DNA of 12,545 nt from Mesorhizobium sp. (GTDB taxonomy: Bacteria; Pseudomonadota; Alphaproteobacteria; Rhizobiales; Rhizobiaceae), in assembly GCA_030698645.1 (NCBI GenBank), contig JAUYMV010000275.1, positions 1 to 12,545 on the forward strand, in the 5' to 3' direction. Below the pieces are notes generated by a model that worked only from the letters and a program-made list of their open reading frames with translations, ran no database searches and had not been told where the DNA came from. Position numbers and translations under genes: made by a program. Positions 1 through 6,886 of the stretch are shown here, in pieces; within the stretch, counting starts at the first letter, position 1, and every line of letters begins with the position of its first letter.

Positions 1-11
1 GATCGTCGATA

Positions 12-341
12 TCACCGATCCTCGGGCGAAGGAAATTCCGGGTCATCGCCCCGCAATGCCTGCTCAAAATCCTGACCTCCATGGAAAACGCCTTCGATCA
101 CGACGCGATCGGCCTCGACCATGAAGGCGATTGTGGCGCGGCGCTCGAAACCGATGGTACGAAGACCGGGCAAGACGTGGTCGCGGAGGGTTCCGCGCTG
201 GGGAAACAGAGTGAGTTTCTGGCAGTGCGCCAAGATGCGGCCTACATAGTCGTCGGCTATGCGGTCGCTGGCTTTCTCGGACAGGTAGTCGTGCAGATGT
301 TCAAGCTGCCGGATGGCGCGCGGCGTGAAGACGACACGCAA
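12..341 (-). CDS. parE: RelE/ParE-family toxin
   Basis: Toxin of a type II toxin-antitoxin pair; ParE family members usually poison DNA gyrase, though this target is known for the family and not visible here. The protein of about 109 residues has the family pattern: a start near VVFTPRAIRQLEHL, a central FPQRG, an LRTIGFERR strand, an IAFMV strand, and a C-terminal VFHGGQDFEQAL. The gene follows parD directly. No ATG or GTG lies near the expected N-terminus. I chose TTG at 341, two bases past the parD stop; a CTG at 347 that overlaps the stop as CTGA is the alternative. Either implies translational coupling to the antitoxin, since no separate Shine-Dalgarno is evident. The open frame extends upstream to 470, but that part lies over parD and does not look like ParE. 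Confidence 0.88.
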   Translation of the reverse strand: MRVVFTPRAIRQLEHLHDYLSEKASDRIADDYVGRILAHCQKLTLFPQRGTLRDHVLPGLRTIGFERRATIAFMVEADRVVIEGVFHGGQDFEQALRGDDPEFPSPEDR

Positions 342-343
342 GA

Positions 344-622
344 TCAGGGCGTCGTGCGCAAGCGGGCTCGCCGGTCGCGCAGATGAGCGAGCACATCCTC
401 CGCCGGAATGGCCTTCCTGGGGTTTGCGAGATACTCGGCGTGACCCGCGACGACGTCTTCGCGAAGCCAATTTTCAAGTGCACGATCGCTTTCCAGCAGG
501 CTGCGCAGGCCGGCCTGCAACATATCCCCAGCCGAAGCGTATTCACCGGCCTCGACCTTGAGACGCATGGCTTCGGCCAGGTCGGCCGGCAATTCAACCT
601 TGATGCTGACATTCGCATTCAT
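344..622 (-). CDS. parD: ParD-family ribbon-helix-helix antitoxin
   Basis: Antitoxin partner of the downstream ParE-type toxin, expected to bind the toxin and repress its own promoter. The 92-residue protein opens with a short beta strand (NVSIKVELPADLAEAM), followed by helices containing EYASAGDMLQAGLRSLLE, the usual ParD ribbon-helix-helix layout. A charged C-terminal half would wrap the toxin. The start at 622 is preceded by AAGGAG at about 7 bases, whereas an ATG 16 codons upstream has no such site. The stop lies two bases before the proposed parE start, so the two genes form one operon, antitoxin first. An 8-base inverted repeat lies 41-81 bases upstream and could be involved in autoregulation; that is a guess. 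Confidence 0.88.
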   Translation of the reverse strand: MNANVSIKVELPADLAEAMRLKVEAGEYASAGDMLQAGLRSLLESDRALENWLREDVVAGHAEYLANPRKAIPAEDVLAHLRDRRARLRTTP

Positions 623-662
623 GCCGCAGCTCCTTAGTTCAACTCTACCACGAGCACACGCA

Positions 663-703
663 GATGCCACGTCGAAGATACATGCGGCGAGTCGTGTGGC
701 ATC
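663..703. repeat. 8-bp inverted repeat upstream of parD
   Basis: GATGCCAC at 663-670 is the exact reverse complement of GTGGCATC at 696-703, with 25 bases between the arms, so the centres are 33 bases apart, about three helical turns. It lies in the gap between parD and the divergent exported-protein gene. Spaced half-sites suit a regulator binding one DNA face, and ParD antitoxins do bind their own promoters. However, an 8-base match in a gap of this size can also arise by chance. Confidence 0.35.
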
Positions 704-763
704 GATTTGAAACGGAATTGGCCGAGAAGGGCGATCTCAACCGGCAATTCTGGAGGCATCGAC

Positions 764-1216
764 ATGCGCCGTGGACTTCTTCTCCTGCTTGGACTTGCCG
801 CACTCTCCATTGAAGCCCACGCATCCGGCGGGTTCGGCTGCGACGCCGACGACAAGAACGTGTCCTTCCTGTTCGAGAGCGGGGTGACCCGGGGCATGGG
901 CTCGCCGGTGTTCAACTTCCGCGGCAATGTGGAGATCAAGGCGAAGGAGGTCGCCGCCGACCTGCGGAGGCTCGAATTCGACGGCGCGCATCTCGCCCAG
1001 TACTGGTCCGAGGACGGGCAACTGAATCTGGTGATCTATCGCGAGCGGGAGGGCGACAAGCCGCATGGCTATGTGCAGGTCGTGATCCGGACCAAGGGCG
1101 ACGAAGAGGGGCTGAGCGGGAGCTACGAGCTGACGGCGTTCGACGGCGTCAATGATGCGACGCCCGAAGGCAGGACGTACAGCGCGAGCGGCAAGGTCGA
1201 ATGCATCATGGAATGA
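764..1216 (+). CDS. Exported hypothetical protein
   Basis: A 150-residue protein I do not recognise. The N-terminus is a clear Sec-type signal peptide: MRRG, a leucine/alanine-rich core, and a likely cleavage after AHA at residue 20. The mature part of about 130 residues is polar and probably mostly beta strand, with cysteines at residues 26 and 147 near its two ends that could form a disulfide in the periplasm. The start at 764 is chosen because GGAGG sits 7 bases upstream and because it places the signal peptide at the N-terminus; an upstream ATG at 707 would add 19 unrelated residues. The gene is divergent from parD and converges on the WD40 gene with a 36-base gap. No function can be assigned. 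Confidence 0.8.
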   Translation: MRRGLLLLLGLAALSIEAHASGGFGCDADDKNVSFLFESGVTRGMGSPVFNFRGNVEIKAKEVAADLRRLEFDGAHLAQYWSEDGQLNLVIYREREGDKPHGYVQVVIRTKGDEEGLSGSYELTAFDGVNDATPEGRTYSASGKVECIME

Positions 1217-1252
1217 GTCGCGGCCGGACGGGCCCGGCGGAGCGCGGCAGGC

Positions 1253-2227
1253 TCAGGCGGTGATGTCGATGACACCGCAGTCGCCGGTTTCGGCGCCGAA
1301 GGCGACGCGGCCGCCGCCGGAATCCCAGGCCATGCCGCTGATCGCGCCCTTGCCGGGGCGGCGCAGCAGGACCTCCTTCTGATCGGCGATGCGCGCGGCC
1401 ATGACCATGCCGTCGGCATAGCCGATGGCGACGATCTCGTCGCGCGGATGGCATGCCACCGAGGTCACCATGGTGTTGCCGCGGGTGCCGAGCTCGAGCG
1501 GCGCCTTGCCCATCGGGCCGTCCTTGCCGGCAAACGGCCAGACGATCGCGGCCGGCGCGCCGGAACTCGCCAGCCAGCGGCCTTTCGCGCTCCACGACAG
1601 GCTCTTCACCTTGGCCGGATAGCCGGTCATGCGCATGTGCTTGCCGTCGGCGAGCTTCCAGCCGTGCAGGGCGTTTTCCTGCATGGCGGTGACGACGAAA
1701 TTGCCGTCGGGCGAGAAGGTGATCGCGGTGTGGGCGCCGTCCCAGGTCAGTTCCTGCGGCTTGCCGTCGGCGGCGGGGAAATGCAGCGTGGCGCCGTTGT
1801 AGCGGGCGACGCCGAGGCGCATGCCCTTCGGCGAGAAGGCGAGGCCCTCGACCGAGCGCGGATGCTCCAGCTGCTTTACCCTGCCGTCGGCGAAGCGGAC
1901 ATAGGCGAAGCGGCCCGACGCATAGGCGACCGCGCCCTGCGGGCCGGCGGCGACGGAGGTGATCCATTTACGCGGCAGTTCGGCGAGCGTCTCCGTCGCG
2001 CCGTCGGCGCGGGTGGCGGCCACCTTGCCGTCCTCGCCGCCGGTCAACAGCGTCGCGCCATCGAGAGACAGCGTGGCTGAGAGCAGCCCGTCATGAGCCA
2101 CGACAGATTTGGCGCCATGGTCGAGCCGGTGGACCACGCCGTCGGCGAGCGCGAAATGCGGGATCTCGCCGAGAAAGACCGCGGCGATGCAATGTCCGGC
2201 GAGATCGAAGGGGGCGACGGTGGGCAT
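1253..2227 (-). CDS. WD40 repeat beta-propeller protein
   Basis: A 324-residue protein built almost entirely of WD40-like repeats, with no signal peptide or membrane segment, so probably cytoplasmic. Successive repeats show the typical turn-strand motifs: LSLDGATLLTGGEDGKV near residue 50, then LAFSPKGMRLGVA, ITFSPDGNFVVTA, LSWSAKGRWLASS, CHPRDEIVAIGYADG and MAWDSGGGRVAFGAETG. That number fits a single propeller of roughly seven blades. Such proteins are binding scaffolds without an active site. The gene lies 174 bases downstream of the CobW-type GTPase on the same strand, so the two may be co-transcribed and the propeller may serve metal handling; that link is inference from position. The start at 2227 has a modest GGAA about 10 bases upstream. 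Confidence 0.85.
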   Translation of the reverse strand: MPTVAPFDLAGHCIAAVFLGEIPHFALADGVVHRLDHGAKSVVAHDGLLSATLSLDGATLLTGGEDGKVAATRADGATETLAELPRKWITSVAAGPQGAVAYASGRFAYVRFADGRVKQLEHPRSVEGLAFSPKGMRLGVARYNGATLHFPAADGKPQELTWDGAHTAITFSPDGNFVVTAMQENALHGWKLADGKHMRMTGYPAKVKSLSWSAKGRWLASSGAPAAIVWPFAGKDGPMGKAPLELGTRGNTMVTSVACHPRDEIVAIGYADGMVMAARIADQKEVLLRRPGKGAISGMAWDSGGGRVAFGAETGDCGVIDITA

Positions 2228-2401
2228 GGGTCAGATTTCCTACGGGAGGCTTGTTGCGTCGTTGCGCAGAACGAGCGTCTTTTCAACCGGAATCGGGGCG
2301 ATTGGACCCGGTCATAACCCGAGGTGACACTTGCCGGACGGGCGCGCGATCGTGCCCGGACGGAGGCGGGCGCCATCCAGACCGAGCGGCAGCGCCACGG
2401 G

Positions 2402-3436
2402 TCAGGCCGCCTGGCAGGCCTCGAAGGTGCGCTTCAGGCGTTCGGCATCGAGTTCGCGGCCGATGAAGACGAGGCGGCTCTCGCGCGTCTCGCCGTCCTT
2501 CCAGGGGCGCTGGTGGTCGCCCTCGACGATCATGTGGACGCCCTGCACGACATAGCGCTGCGGATCGTCCTTCAGCGCGATGATGCCCTTGAGGCGGAGG
2601 ATGTTGGGGCCCTCGGCCTGGGTGATCTTCTCGATCCAGGGGAAGAACCGCTTCGGATCCATCACTCCGCCGCGCAGCGAGACGGACTGGACGGTGACGT
2701 CATGGATCGCCGACGCATGGCCGTGGTCATGATGCGCGTGATCGTGCCCGTCATGATCGTGCTCATCGTCGCCGTCGAGGAAATGCGGATCGTTCTCGAC
2801 GGCGCGCGCGAGGTCGAACGCGCCTCGATCGAGCACTTCGGAAAGGTCGACGGCCGAGCGCGTCGTGCGGTGGATCCTGGCGCCGGGATTGATGGCGCGG
2901 ACCAGCGATTCGACGTTGCGCAGCTCGTCGGGCGTGACCAGGTCGACCTTGTTCAGCACGATGACGTCGGCAAAGGCGATCTGGTCCTCGGCCTCCTTCG
3001 AGTCCTTGAGGCGGAGCGGCAGATGCTTGGCGTCGACCAGCGCCACGACCGCGTCGAGCCGGGTCTTGGATCGCACGTCGTCGTCCATGAAGAAGGTCTG
3101 CGCGACCGGCACCGGATCGGCCAGACCGGTGGTCTCGACGATGATCGCGTCGAAGCGGCCGGGGCGGCGCATCAGGCCCTCGACGACGCGGATGAGATCG
3201 CCGCGCACCGTGCAGCAGATGCAGCCATTGTTCATCTCGTAGATTTCCTCGTCGGATTCCACGATCAGGTCGTTGTCGATGCCGATCTCGCCGAATTCGT
3301 TGACGATGACGGCGTAGCGCTTGCCGTGGTTCTCGGTGAGGATGCGGTTCAAGAGCGTCGTCTTGCCGGCGCCGAGATAGCCGGTGAGGACGGTCACGGG
3401 GATCTGCGCGCTGGTCTGGGGCTGGGCATCGGCCAT
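2402..3436 (-). CDS. CobW/COG0523-family GTP-binding protein, putative metallochaperone
   Basis: P-loop GTPase of the CobW/YjiA/ZigA group, whose members deliver metals such as zinc or cobalt to target proteins. Numbering from the chosen start, the 344-residue protein has the P-loop GYLGAGKTT at 19-27, the diagnostic metal-binding CICC at 72-75, ETTGLADP at 101-108 and the guanine-specificity NKVD at 162-165. A His/Asp-rich stretch at about 226-245 (about eight histidines) is followed by the CobW C-terminal domain. The His-rich linker is common in zinc-related members. The start at 3436 is preferred because a purine-rich GAGAAGAG lies upstream and the P-loop then falls at the usual place; an ATG 13 codons earlier lacks a ribosome site. 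No recognisable Zur box was seen upstream, so zinc control is unproven, and the metal cannot be read from sequence. Confidence 0.92.
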   Translation of the reverse strand: MADAQPQTSAQIPVTVLTGYLGAGKTTLLNRILTENHGKRYAVIVNEFGEIGIDNDLIVESDEEIYEMNNGCICCTVRGDLIRVVEGLMRRPGRFDAIIVETTGLADPVPVAQTFFMDDDVRSKTRLDAVVALVDAKHLPLRLKDSKEAEDQIAFADVIVLNKVDLVTPDELRNVESLVRAINPGARIHRTTRSAVDLSEVLDRGAFDLARAVENDPHFLDGDDEHDHDGHDHAHHDHGHASAIHDVTVQSVSLRGGVMDPKRFFPWIEKITQAEGPNILRLKGIIALKDDPQRYVVQGVHMIVEGDHQRPWKDGETRESRLVFIGRELDAERLKRTFEACQAA

Positions 3437-3591
3437 CGGAGGTCTCTTCTCATGAATGCAGGATGAGTGGCCCATATAGGATGGCGGCCGGCCAATTGCA
3501 CCCCGGCAGGACAGCAGGCCGCCGCAAACCCGTTTCCTTTGTCATTCGATTGAAATAATCCTCTGCCAGAAGACCGTGCGAAACAGTACGG

Positions 3592-3601
3592 TTGCCGGCA
3601 A
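3592..3601. promoter_or_regulatory. Candidate MarR-type operator (palindrome)
   Basis: TTGCCGGCAA is a perfect 10-base palindrome in the gap between the divergent cobW-like and marR-like genes, 90 bases before the latter. It resembles the TTGCC...GGCAA half-sites of the E. coli marO operators but lacks their 2-base spacer. Position and shape suit autoregulation by the MarR-type protein. In DNA this GC-rich a short palindrome may be chance. Confidence 0.3.
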
Positions 3602-3690
3602 ACGACTATCGGATGCCGGCTGCAGGCAGATCAACGCACCGCGACCTGCCGACAAGACGTCCTGCAGCGCGTGAAGCGAGGGGAAAGTCG

Positions 3691-4164
3691 ATGGCGAAAG
3701 CTGCCAAGGGCGCGACGATGGCTAGGCTGCAATCGGCGGCGCGACTGTCGCGCACGGTGCTTGCCTCGCGGCTGCTGTCGCACGGCTTCTATGCGGGCCA
3801 AGACCAGATCATGATGGCGCTGGCGGGCGAAAACGGCCAGACGCCCGGCCAGCTGGCCGCGAAGCTCGGCGTTCGCCCGCCGACGATCACAAAGACCCTC
3901 AACCGGCTGCAGGCGCAGGGCTTCCTGCAGAAAAGGGCGTCCGAGACGGATGCAAGGCAGGCACATATCTTCCTGACCGAGACCGGAACCGACGCGATGC
4001 GCGCCATCGAGAAATCGGTGCGCAAGACGGAAAAGCAGGCGCTCAAGGGTCTCGACAAGAAGGAAATCAAGACGTTTTCGAAGATGCTGTCTCGCATCGA
4101 GGGCAACCTCTCCGAGACGATCGCCGAAATCGCGGACGATGACGAGCCGGACGAGGACGACTGA
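3691..4164 (+). CDS. MarR-family transcriptional regulator
   Basis: A 157-residue winged-helix DNA-binding protein. After a basic N-terminus and dimerisation helix, the helix-turn-helix lies at about 51-77 (TPGQLAAKLGVRPPTITKTLNRLQAQGFL), and the wing follows at 81-98 with the typical RASETDARQAHIFLTETG. A C-terminal helix leads to a very acidic tail (DDDEPDEDD). Length and motif order match the MarR family, which binds as a dimer and usually represses a neighbouring gene until a small molecule binds. The start at 3691 has GAGGGGAA about 5 bases upstream; the open frame extends 33 codons further but without family similarity. The DMT transporter begins 41 bases downstream on the same strand, so it is the obvious regulatory target besides the gene itself. 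The effector is unknown. Confidence 0.9.
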   Translation: MAKAAKGATMARLQSAARLSRTVLASRLLSHGFYAGQDQIMMALAGENGQTPGQLAAKLGVRPPTITKTLNRLQAQGFLQKRASETDARQAHIFLTETGTDAMRAIEKSVRKTEKQALKGLDKKEIKTFSKMLSRIEGNLSETIAEIADDDEPDEDD

Positions 4165-4205
4165 CCGCCGCGCCGCGGCAGTTTCCGCTTGCGGAGCCGG
4201 GCCGC

Positions 4206-5192
4206 GTGGCCGAAACAAAGGCTCCGGCAATCCGCAAGCGGCATGAACCATTGACCAGCAGTCCCCCCGGCATCGAGCGCGCGACCCCGGTTGCCGCCAT
4301 TCTCCTGATGTTTTCGACGGGGCTGCTGTTTTCGCTGCTGGACGCCAGCGCGAAATACCTCGTCCTTTCCGGCATGTCGGCGCCCTACATCGTGTGGGTG
4401 CGCTTCGCGGTGCACGTGGTCCTGGTGCTCCTGCTGTTTCGCAGCTGGAGCAACCGCGACCTCTTCAAGGCGCGCAACATGCCGCTGCAGATCCTGCGCG
4501 GCATCTTCCTTTTCGGCTCGACGATCTTCAACTTCGTGGCCCTGCTGACGCTGCAGATGGCGGAGGCGATGACGATCTTCTTCTTCGCCCCGATGGTGAT
4601 CACTGCGCTCGCCGGGCCGCTGCTCGGAGAATGGGCCGGATGGCGGCGCTGGGCGGCGATCGGCGTCGGCTTCATCGGCATCCTCGTCGTCACGCGACCG
4701 GGCCTGGGCAGCTTCGGCATCGGCCATGTCTATGCGCTGTTCTCGATGCTCAGCTACTGCCTCTACGTCATCATGACGCGGCACATGGGCGCGACGGAAA
4801 CCTCGGCCAGCCTGATCTTCTACTCGGCGCTGACGCCGGTCATCCTGATGTCGCCGGCGGTGCCGCTGGCCGCCACGATCCCGCCCGACCTGCTGCACGG
4901 ATTCGTACTGGTCTCGCTCGGCTTCTACGGCGCGCTCGGCCACTGGCTGCTGATCAAGGCCTACAAGCTCGCCCCGGCCTCGGCGCTGGCACCCTATCCC
5001 TATCTTCAACTGGTCTGGGCGGTCGCCTTCGGCTACCTCATCTTCGGCGAGATACCCGACAGATACACGCTGCTTGGCGCGGCGATCATCATCGCCAGCG
5101 GCCTCTACATCGTCCAGCGCGAGCGGCGGCTCAGGCTTGCCAGTCTCAGCGAACCGCATGCCGAGGACGCGGATCTGGCAAAAAAACTTTGA
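4206..5192 (+). CDS. DMT-superfamily (EamA) transporter
   Basis: Inner-membrane carrier of the drug/metabolite transporter superfamily, 328 residues with ten predicted hydrophobic segments in two EamA halves. The first helix is near residues 28-46 and the last ends at about residue 305. Recognisable family features are FSLLDASAKYL in helix 1, FFFAPMVITALAGPLLGE around helix 4, and APYPYLQLVWAVAFGYLIFGE near helix 9. Members export or import metabolites, amino acids or drugs; the substrate cannot be told here. The frame opens with GTG at 4206 after a GGAG about 9 bases upstream; a TTG at 4251 is a weaker alternative. It probably shares a transcript with the preceding MarR-type regulator. A candidate promoter for the next gene overlaps its stop codon. 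Confidence 0.9.
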   Translation: MAETKAPAIRKRHEPLTSSPPGIERATPVAAILLMFSTGLLFSLLDASAKYLVLSGMSAPYIVWVRFAVHVVLVLLLFRSWSNRDLFKARNMPLQILRGIFLFGSTIFNFVALLTLQMAEAMTIFFFAPMVITALAGPLLGEWAGWRRWAAIGVGFIGILVVTRPGLGSFGIGHVYALFSMLSYCLYVIMTRHMGATETSASLIFYSALTPVILMSPAVPLAATIPPDLLHGFVLVSLGFYGALGHWLLIKAYKLAPASALAPYPYLQLVWAVAFGYLIFGEIPDRYTLLGAAIIIASGLYIVQRERRLRLASLSEPHAEDADLAKKL

Positions 5193-5218
5193 TTCGACCC
5201 GCATCGGTGACATAAGAT
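5189..5218 (+). promoter_or_regulatory. Candidate promoter of the LacI-type regulator
   Basis: TTGATT at 5189-5194 and TAAGAT at 5213-5218 are separated by 18 bases and resemble sigma-70 -35 and -10 boxes (CATAAG at 5211, spacing 16, is an alternative). They lie over and just after the transporter stop and about 50-75 bases before the regulator start. Prediction by eye only. Confidence 0.35.
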
Positions 5219-5219
5219 T

Positions 5220-5230
5220 TAAACTGTTTA
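5220..5230. promoter_or_regulatory. Candidate LacI-family operator
   Basis: TAAACTGTTTA is a perfect inverted repeat (TAAAC/GTTTA) around one central base. It sits immediately after the candidate -10 box and 34 bases before the regulator's start codon. LacI-family operators are typically short AT-flanked palindromes with this outer pattern, though usually with a central CG. The position over the transcription start would suit autorepression. No second copy was noticed in the window. Confidence 0.4.
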
Positions 5231-5264
5231 GGTCATCGGCGCGGCGTGCCGGGGAGGGTGCGGA

Positions 5265-6281
5265 CTGGCACAGAAAATCAAGCTCTCGACGATTGCGGAA
5301 GCGCTCGGCGTCTCGACCGCTACTGTATCGCTGGCGCTGCGCGACAGCCCGCTGGTGGCCGATGCGACGCGCGACCGCATCAAGGTGCATGCAAGGGCGC
5401 TCGGCTATATCTACAACCGGCGTGCGGCCAGTCTGCGGACGTCGCGTTCCGGAATCGTCGGCGTCGTCGTGCACGACATCATGAATCCGTTCTTCGCGGA
5501 AATCCTGCGCTCGATCGAGAGCGAACTCGATCGCAGCCGCCAGACCTTCATCCTGTCGAACCATTACGACCAGCTGGAAAAGCAACGCACGTTCATCGAC
5601 ACGCTGCTGCAACTTGGCGCCGACGGCGTGATCATGTCGCCGGCGATCGGCACGCCGCGCGAAGACATCGAAATGGCCGAGATCAACGGACTGCCGGCGG
5701 TGCTCATCGCGCGCTCCGTGGAAGGCGCCGAGGTGCCGGTTTTCCGGGGCGACGACGCCTATGGGGTCGGGCTCGCCACGAACCATCTCATTTCGCTCGG
5801 ACACACCCGGATCGCCATGATCGGCGGCACCGACCAGACCTCGACCGGCCGAGACCGGTATCGGGGCTATGTCGCGGCGATGGAGAAGGCCGGCCTGGAG
5901 GTGCGGTCCGACTGGCGCATCCCCGGGCCGCGCACGAAGCAGGCGGGCTTCGAGGTGACCGGGCAATTCCTGGCGCTGAAGGACAAGCCGACCGCCGCCG
6001 TCTGCTGGAACGACCTGGTCGCCATCGGCCTGATGAATGGCATCGCCCGGGCGGGCATGGTGCCCGGCGTCGACATCTCGGTCACAGGCTATGACGACCT
6101 CGAAGAGGCGGCGATCGCCATGCCGGCGCTGACGACGGTCTGGAACGGCCAGCGCGAGGTCGGCAAGCGGGCGGCCCGCGCCCTGCTCGATCGTATCAAC
6201 GGCGCGTCGGCGGGCGTGACGCCGGACCTCATCCGGCCCGAACTTCACGTGCGCCAGTCGACCGGAAAGCCGCTGAGCTGA
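5265..6281 (+). CDS. LacI-family transcriptional regulator (CTG start)
   Basis: DNA-binding repressor or activator with a sugar-binding-protein-like effector domain, 338 residues. The N-terminal helix-turn-helix is at about 8-30 (STIAEALGVSTATVSLALRD), the rest of the headpiece includes LGYIYNRRAASLRTSRSG near 46-63, and the ligand domain starts with IVGVVVHDIMNPFFAEI and continues with RIAMIGG, AAVCWNDLVAIGLM and ISVTGYDDLEEA. The headpiece is complete only if translation starts upstream of the GTG at 5355. In this frame an in-frame TAG lies at 5229, and between it and the helix-turn-helix there is no ATG, GTG or TTG. CTG at 5265 sits 6 bases after GGGGAGGG and gives the expected N-terminus (M-AQKIKLSTIAEAL), so it is the best start. 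The effector and targets are unknown; a nearby palindrome suggests autoregulation. Confidence 0.88.
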   Translation: MAQKIKLSTIAEALGVSTATVSLALRDSPLVADATRDRIKVHARALGYIYNRRAASLRTSRSGIVGVVVHDIMNPFFAEILRSIESELDRSRQTFILSNHYDQLEKQRTFIDTLLQLGADGVIMSPAIGTPREDIEMAEINGLPAVLIARSVEGAEVPVFRGDDAYGVGLATNHLISLGHTRIAMIGGTDQTSTGRDRYRGYVAAMEKAGLEVRSDWRIPGPRTKQAGFEVTGQFLALKDKPTAAVCWNDLVAIGLMNGIARAGMVPGVDISVTGYDDLEEAAIAMPALTTVWNGQREVGKRAARALLDRINGASAGVTPDLIRPELHVRQSTGKPLS

Positions 6282-6316
6282 CAAGAAAAAGGGGCGCGGC
6301 TTGCGCCGCACCCCTT
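6282..6316 (-). terminator. Rho-independent terminator of the small exported-protein gene
   Basis: A hairpin pairs AAGGGG and GCGGC (6289-6300) with GCCGC and CCCCTT (6305-6316), with one C/A mismatch and a 4-base loop. Read on the minus strand it is followed by TTTTTCTTG, the expected U-tract, 24 bases after the stop codon of the 6340-6669 gene. On the plus strand it starts 7 bases after the LacI-type gene's stop but lacks a T-run, so it may work only weakly in that direction. Confidence 0.8.
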
Positions 6317-6339
6317 CGCCAGGCCGAGAAGGCTCTGGA

Positions 6340-6669
6340 CTACATCTTCATCACGGAGTCGCAGAGCGCGACCGTGACCGTGCCGTAGGAACCGCGGTTC
6401 TCGGCGGCCCTTTCACAGGCGGCCTTCATGCCAGCCTGCGACTCGGCGTCCATCGCCGAAAACGTGGCGGCGACTTCTTCGTCGGACTTCAGGGTGGTCA
6501 TCGTCTCGTCAGCGAAGAAGCCTGTCATGATCTCCCGGTTGGATTCATACATGGCCTGCTCGTCGGCCGACGTGAAGGGCGGGGTGCCGGCCGGAGCCTG
6601 CTGCGCGAACGCCGAACCGGCGAACATGGCGAATGCGATCGAAGCAGTGGCGAGGGTCTTGAAGGTCAT
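6340..6669 (-). CDS. Small exported hypothetical protein
   Basis: A 109-residue protein that I do not recognise by function. It begins with a textbook Sec signal peptide (MTFK, an Ala/Phe-rich core, likely cleavage after AFA at residue 22), leaving a mature chain of about 87 residues starting QQAPAG. The mature part looks helical and contains two cysteines, at 85 and 103, that could form a disulfide in the periplasm. The start at 6669 has AAAAGGAA 6 bases upstream. A longer open frame reaching 7101 is discarded because it would bury the signal peptide and overlap the divergent dehydrogenase gene. The gene stands alone, with a strong terminator directly downstream. Confidence 0.85.
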   Translation of the reverse strand: MTFKTLATASIAFAMFAGSAFAQQAPAGTPPFTSADEQAMYESNREIMTGFFADETMTTLKSDEEVAATFSAMDAESQAGMKAACERAAENRGSYGTVTVALCDSVMKM

Positions 6670-6724
6670 GGTGTGGTTCCTTTTCGAGGTTGATCGGAAT
6701 CTTCCTGACGCGCAGCCGTGGAGT

Positions 6725-6754
6725 TTGGCAGGTGGATGCGCACTGTCCGATAAA
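6725..6754 (+). promoter_or_regulatory. Weak candidate promoter for the 2-hydroxyacid dehydrogenase
   Basis: TTGGCA at 6725-6730 and GATAAA at 6749-6754 are 18 bases apart and resemble sigma-70 boxes. They lie in the 217-base divergent gap between the small exported-protein gene and the dehydrogenase, which would give an mRNA leader of about 125 bases. I saw no other clear element in this gap. Confidence 0.28.
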
Positions 6755-6886
6755 TGCGCCGACCCCTGATTTTGTTCCGCTATTTGTCGATCGCCCCGGA
6801 GATTGGCCGGGGTTGCCGCCGCGCGTCGCAGCCCATACCGTAGTGAAAAGCGTGGCGGGGGGCCGCGCCGCAATCGGGTCGCACGC

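Noticed and set aside
2340..2380. GC-rich hairpin downstream of the CobW-type gene as a terminator
   Set aside because: The stem CGGGCGC/GTGCCCG has no T-run on the minus strand, so termination between the two minus-strand genes is unsupported.
2324..3466. A 380-codon plus-strand frame opposite the CobW-type gene
   Set aside because: It mirrors the GTPase codons and shows no domain, while the minus strand has all GTPase motifs in order.
3789..6311. An 840-codon open frame on the minus strand across the regulator, transporter and LacI-type genes
   Set aside because: It is antisense to three genes with clear domains. Its product is a low-complexity Arg/His/Asp-rich chain typical of the reverse frame of GC-rich coding DNA.
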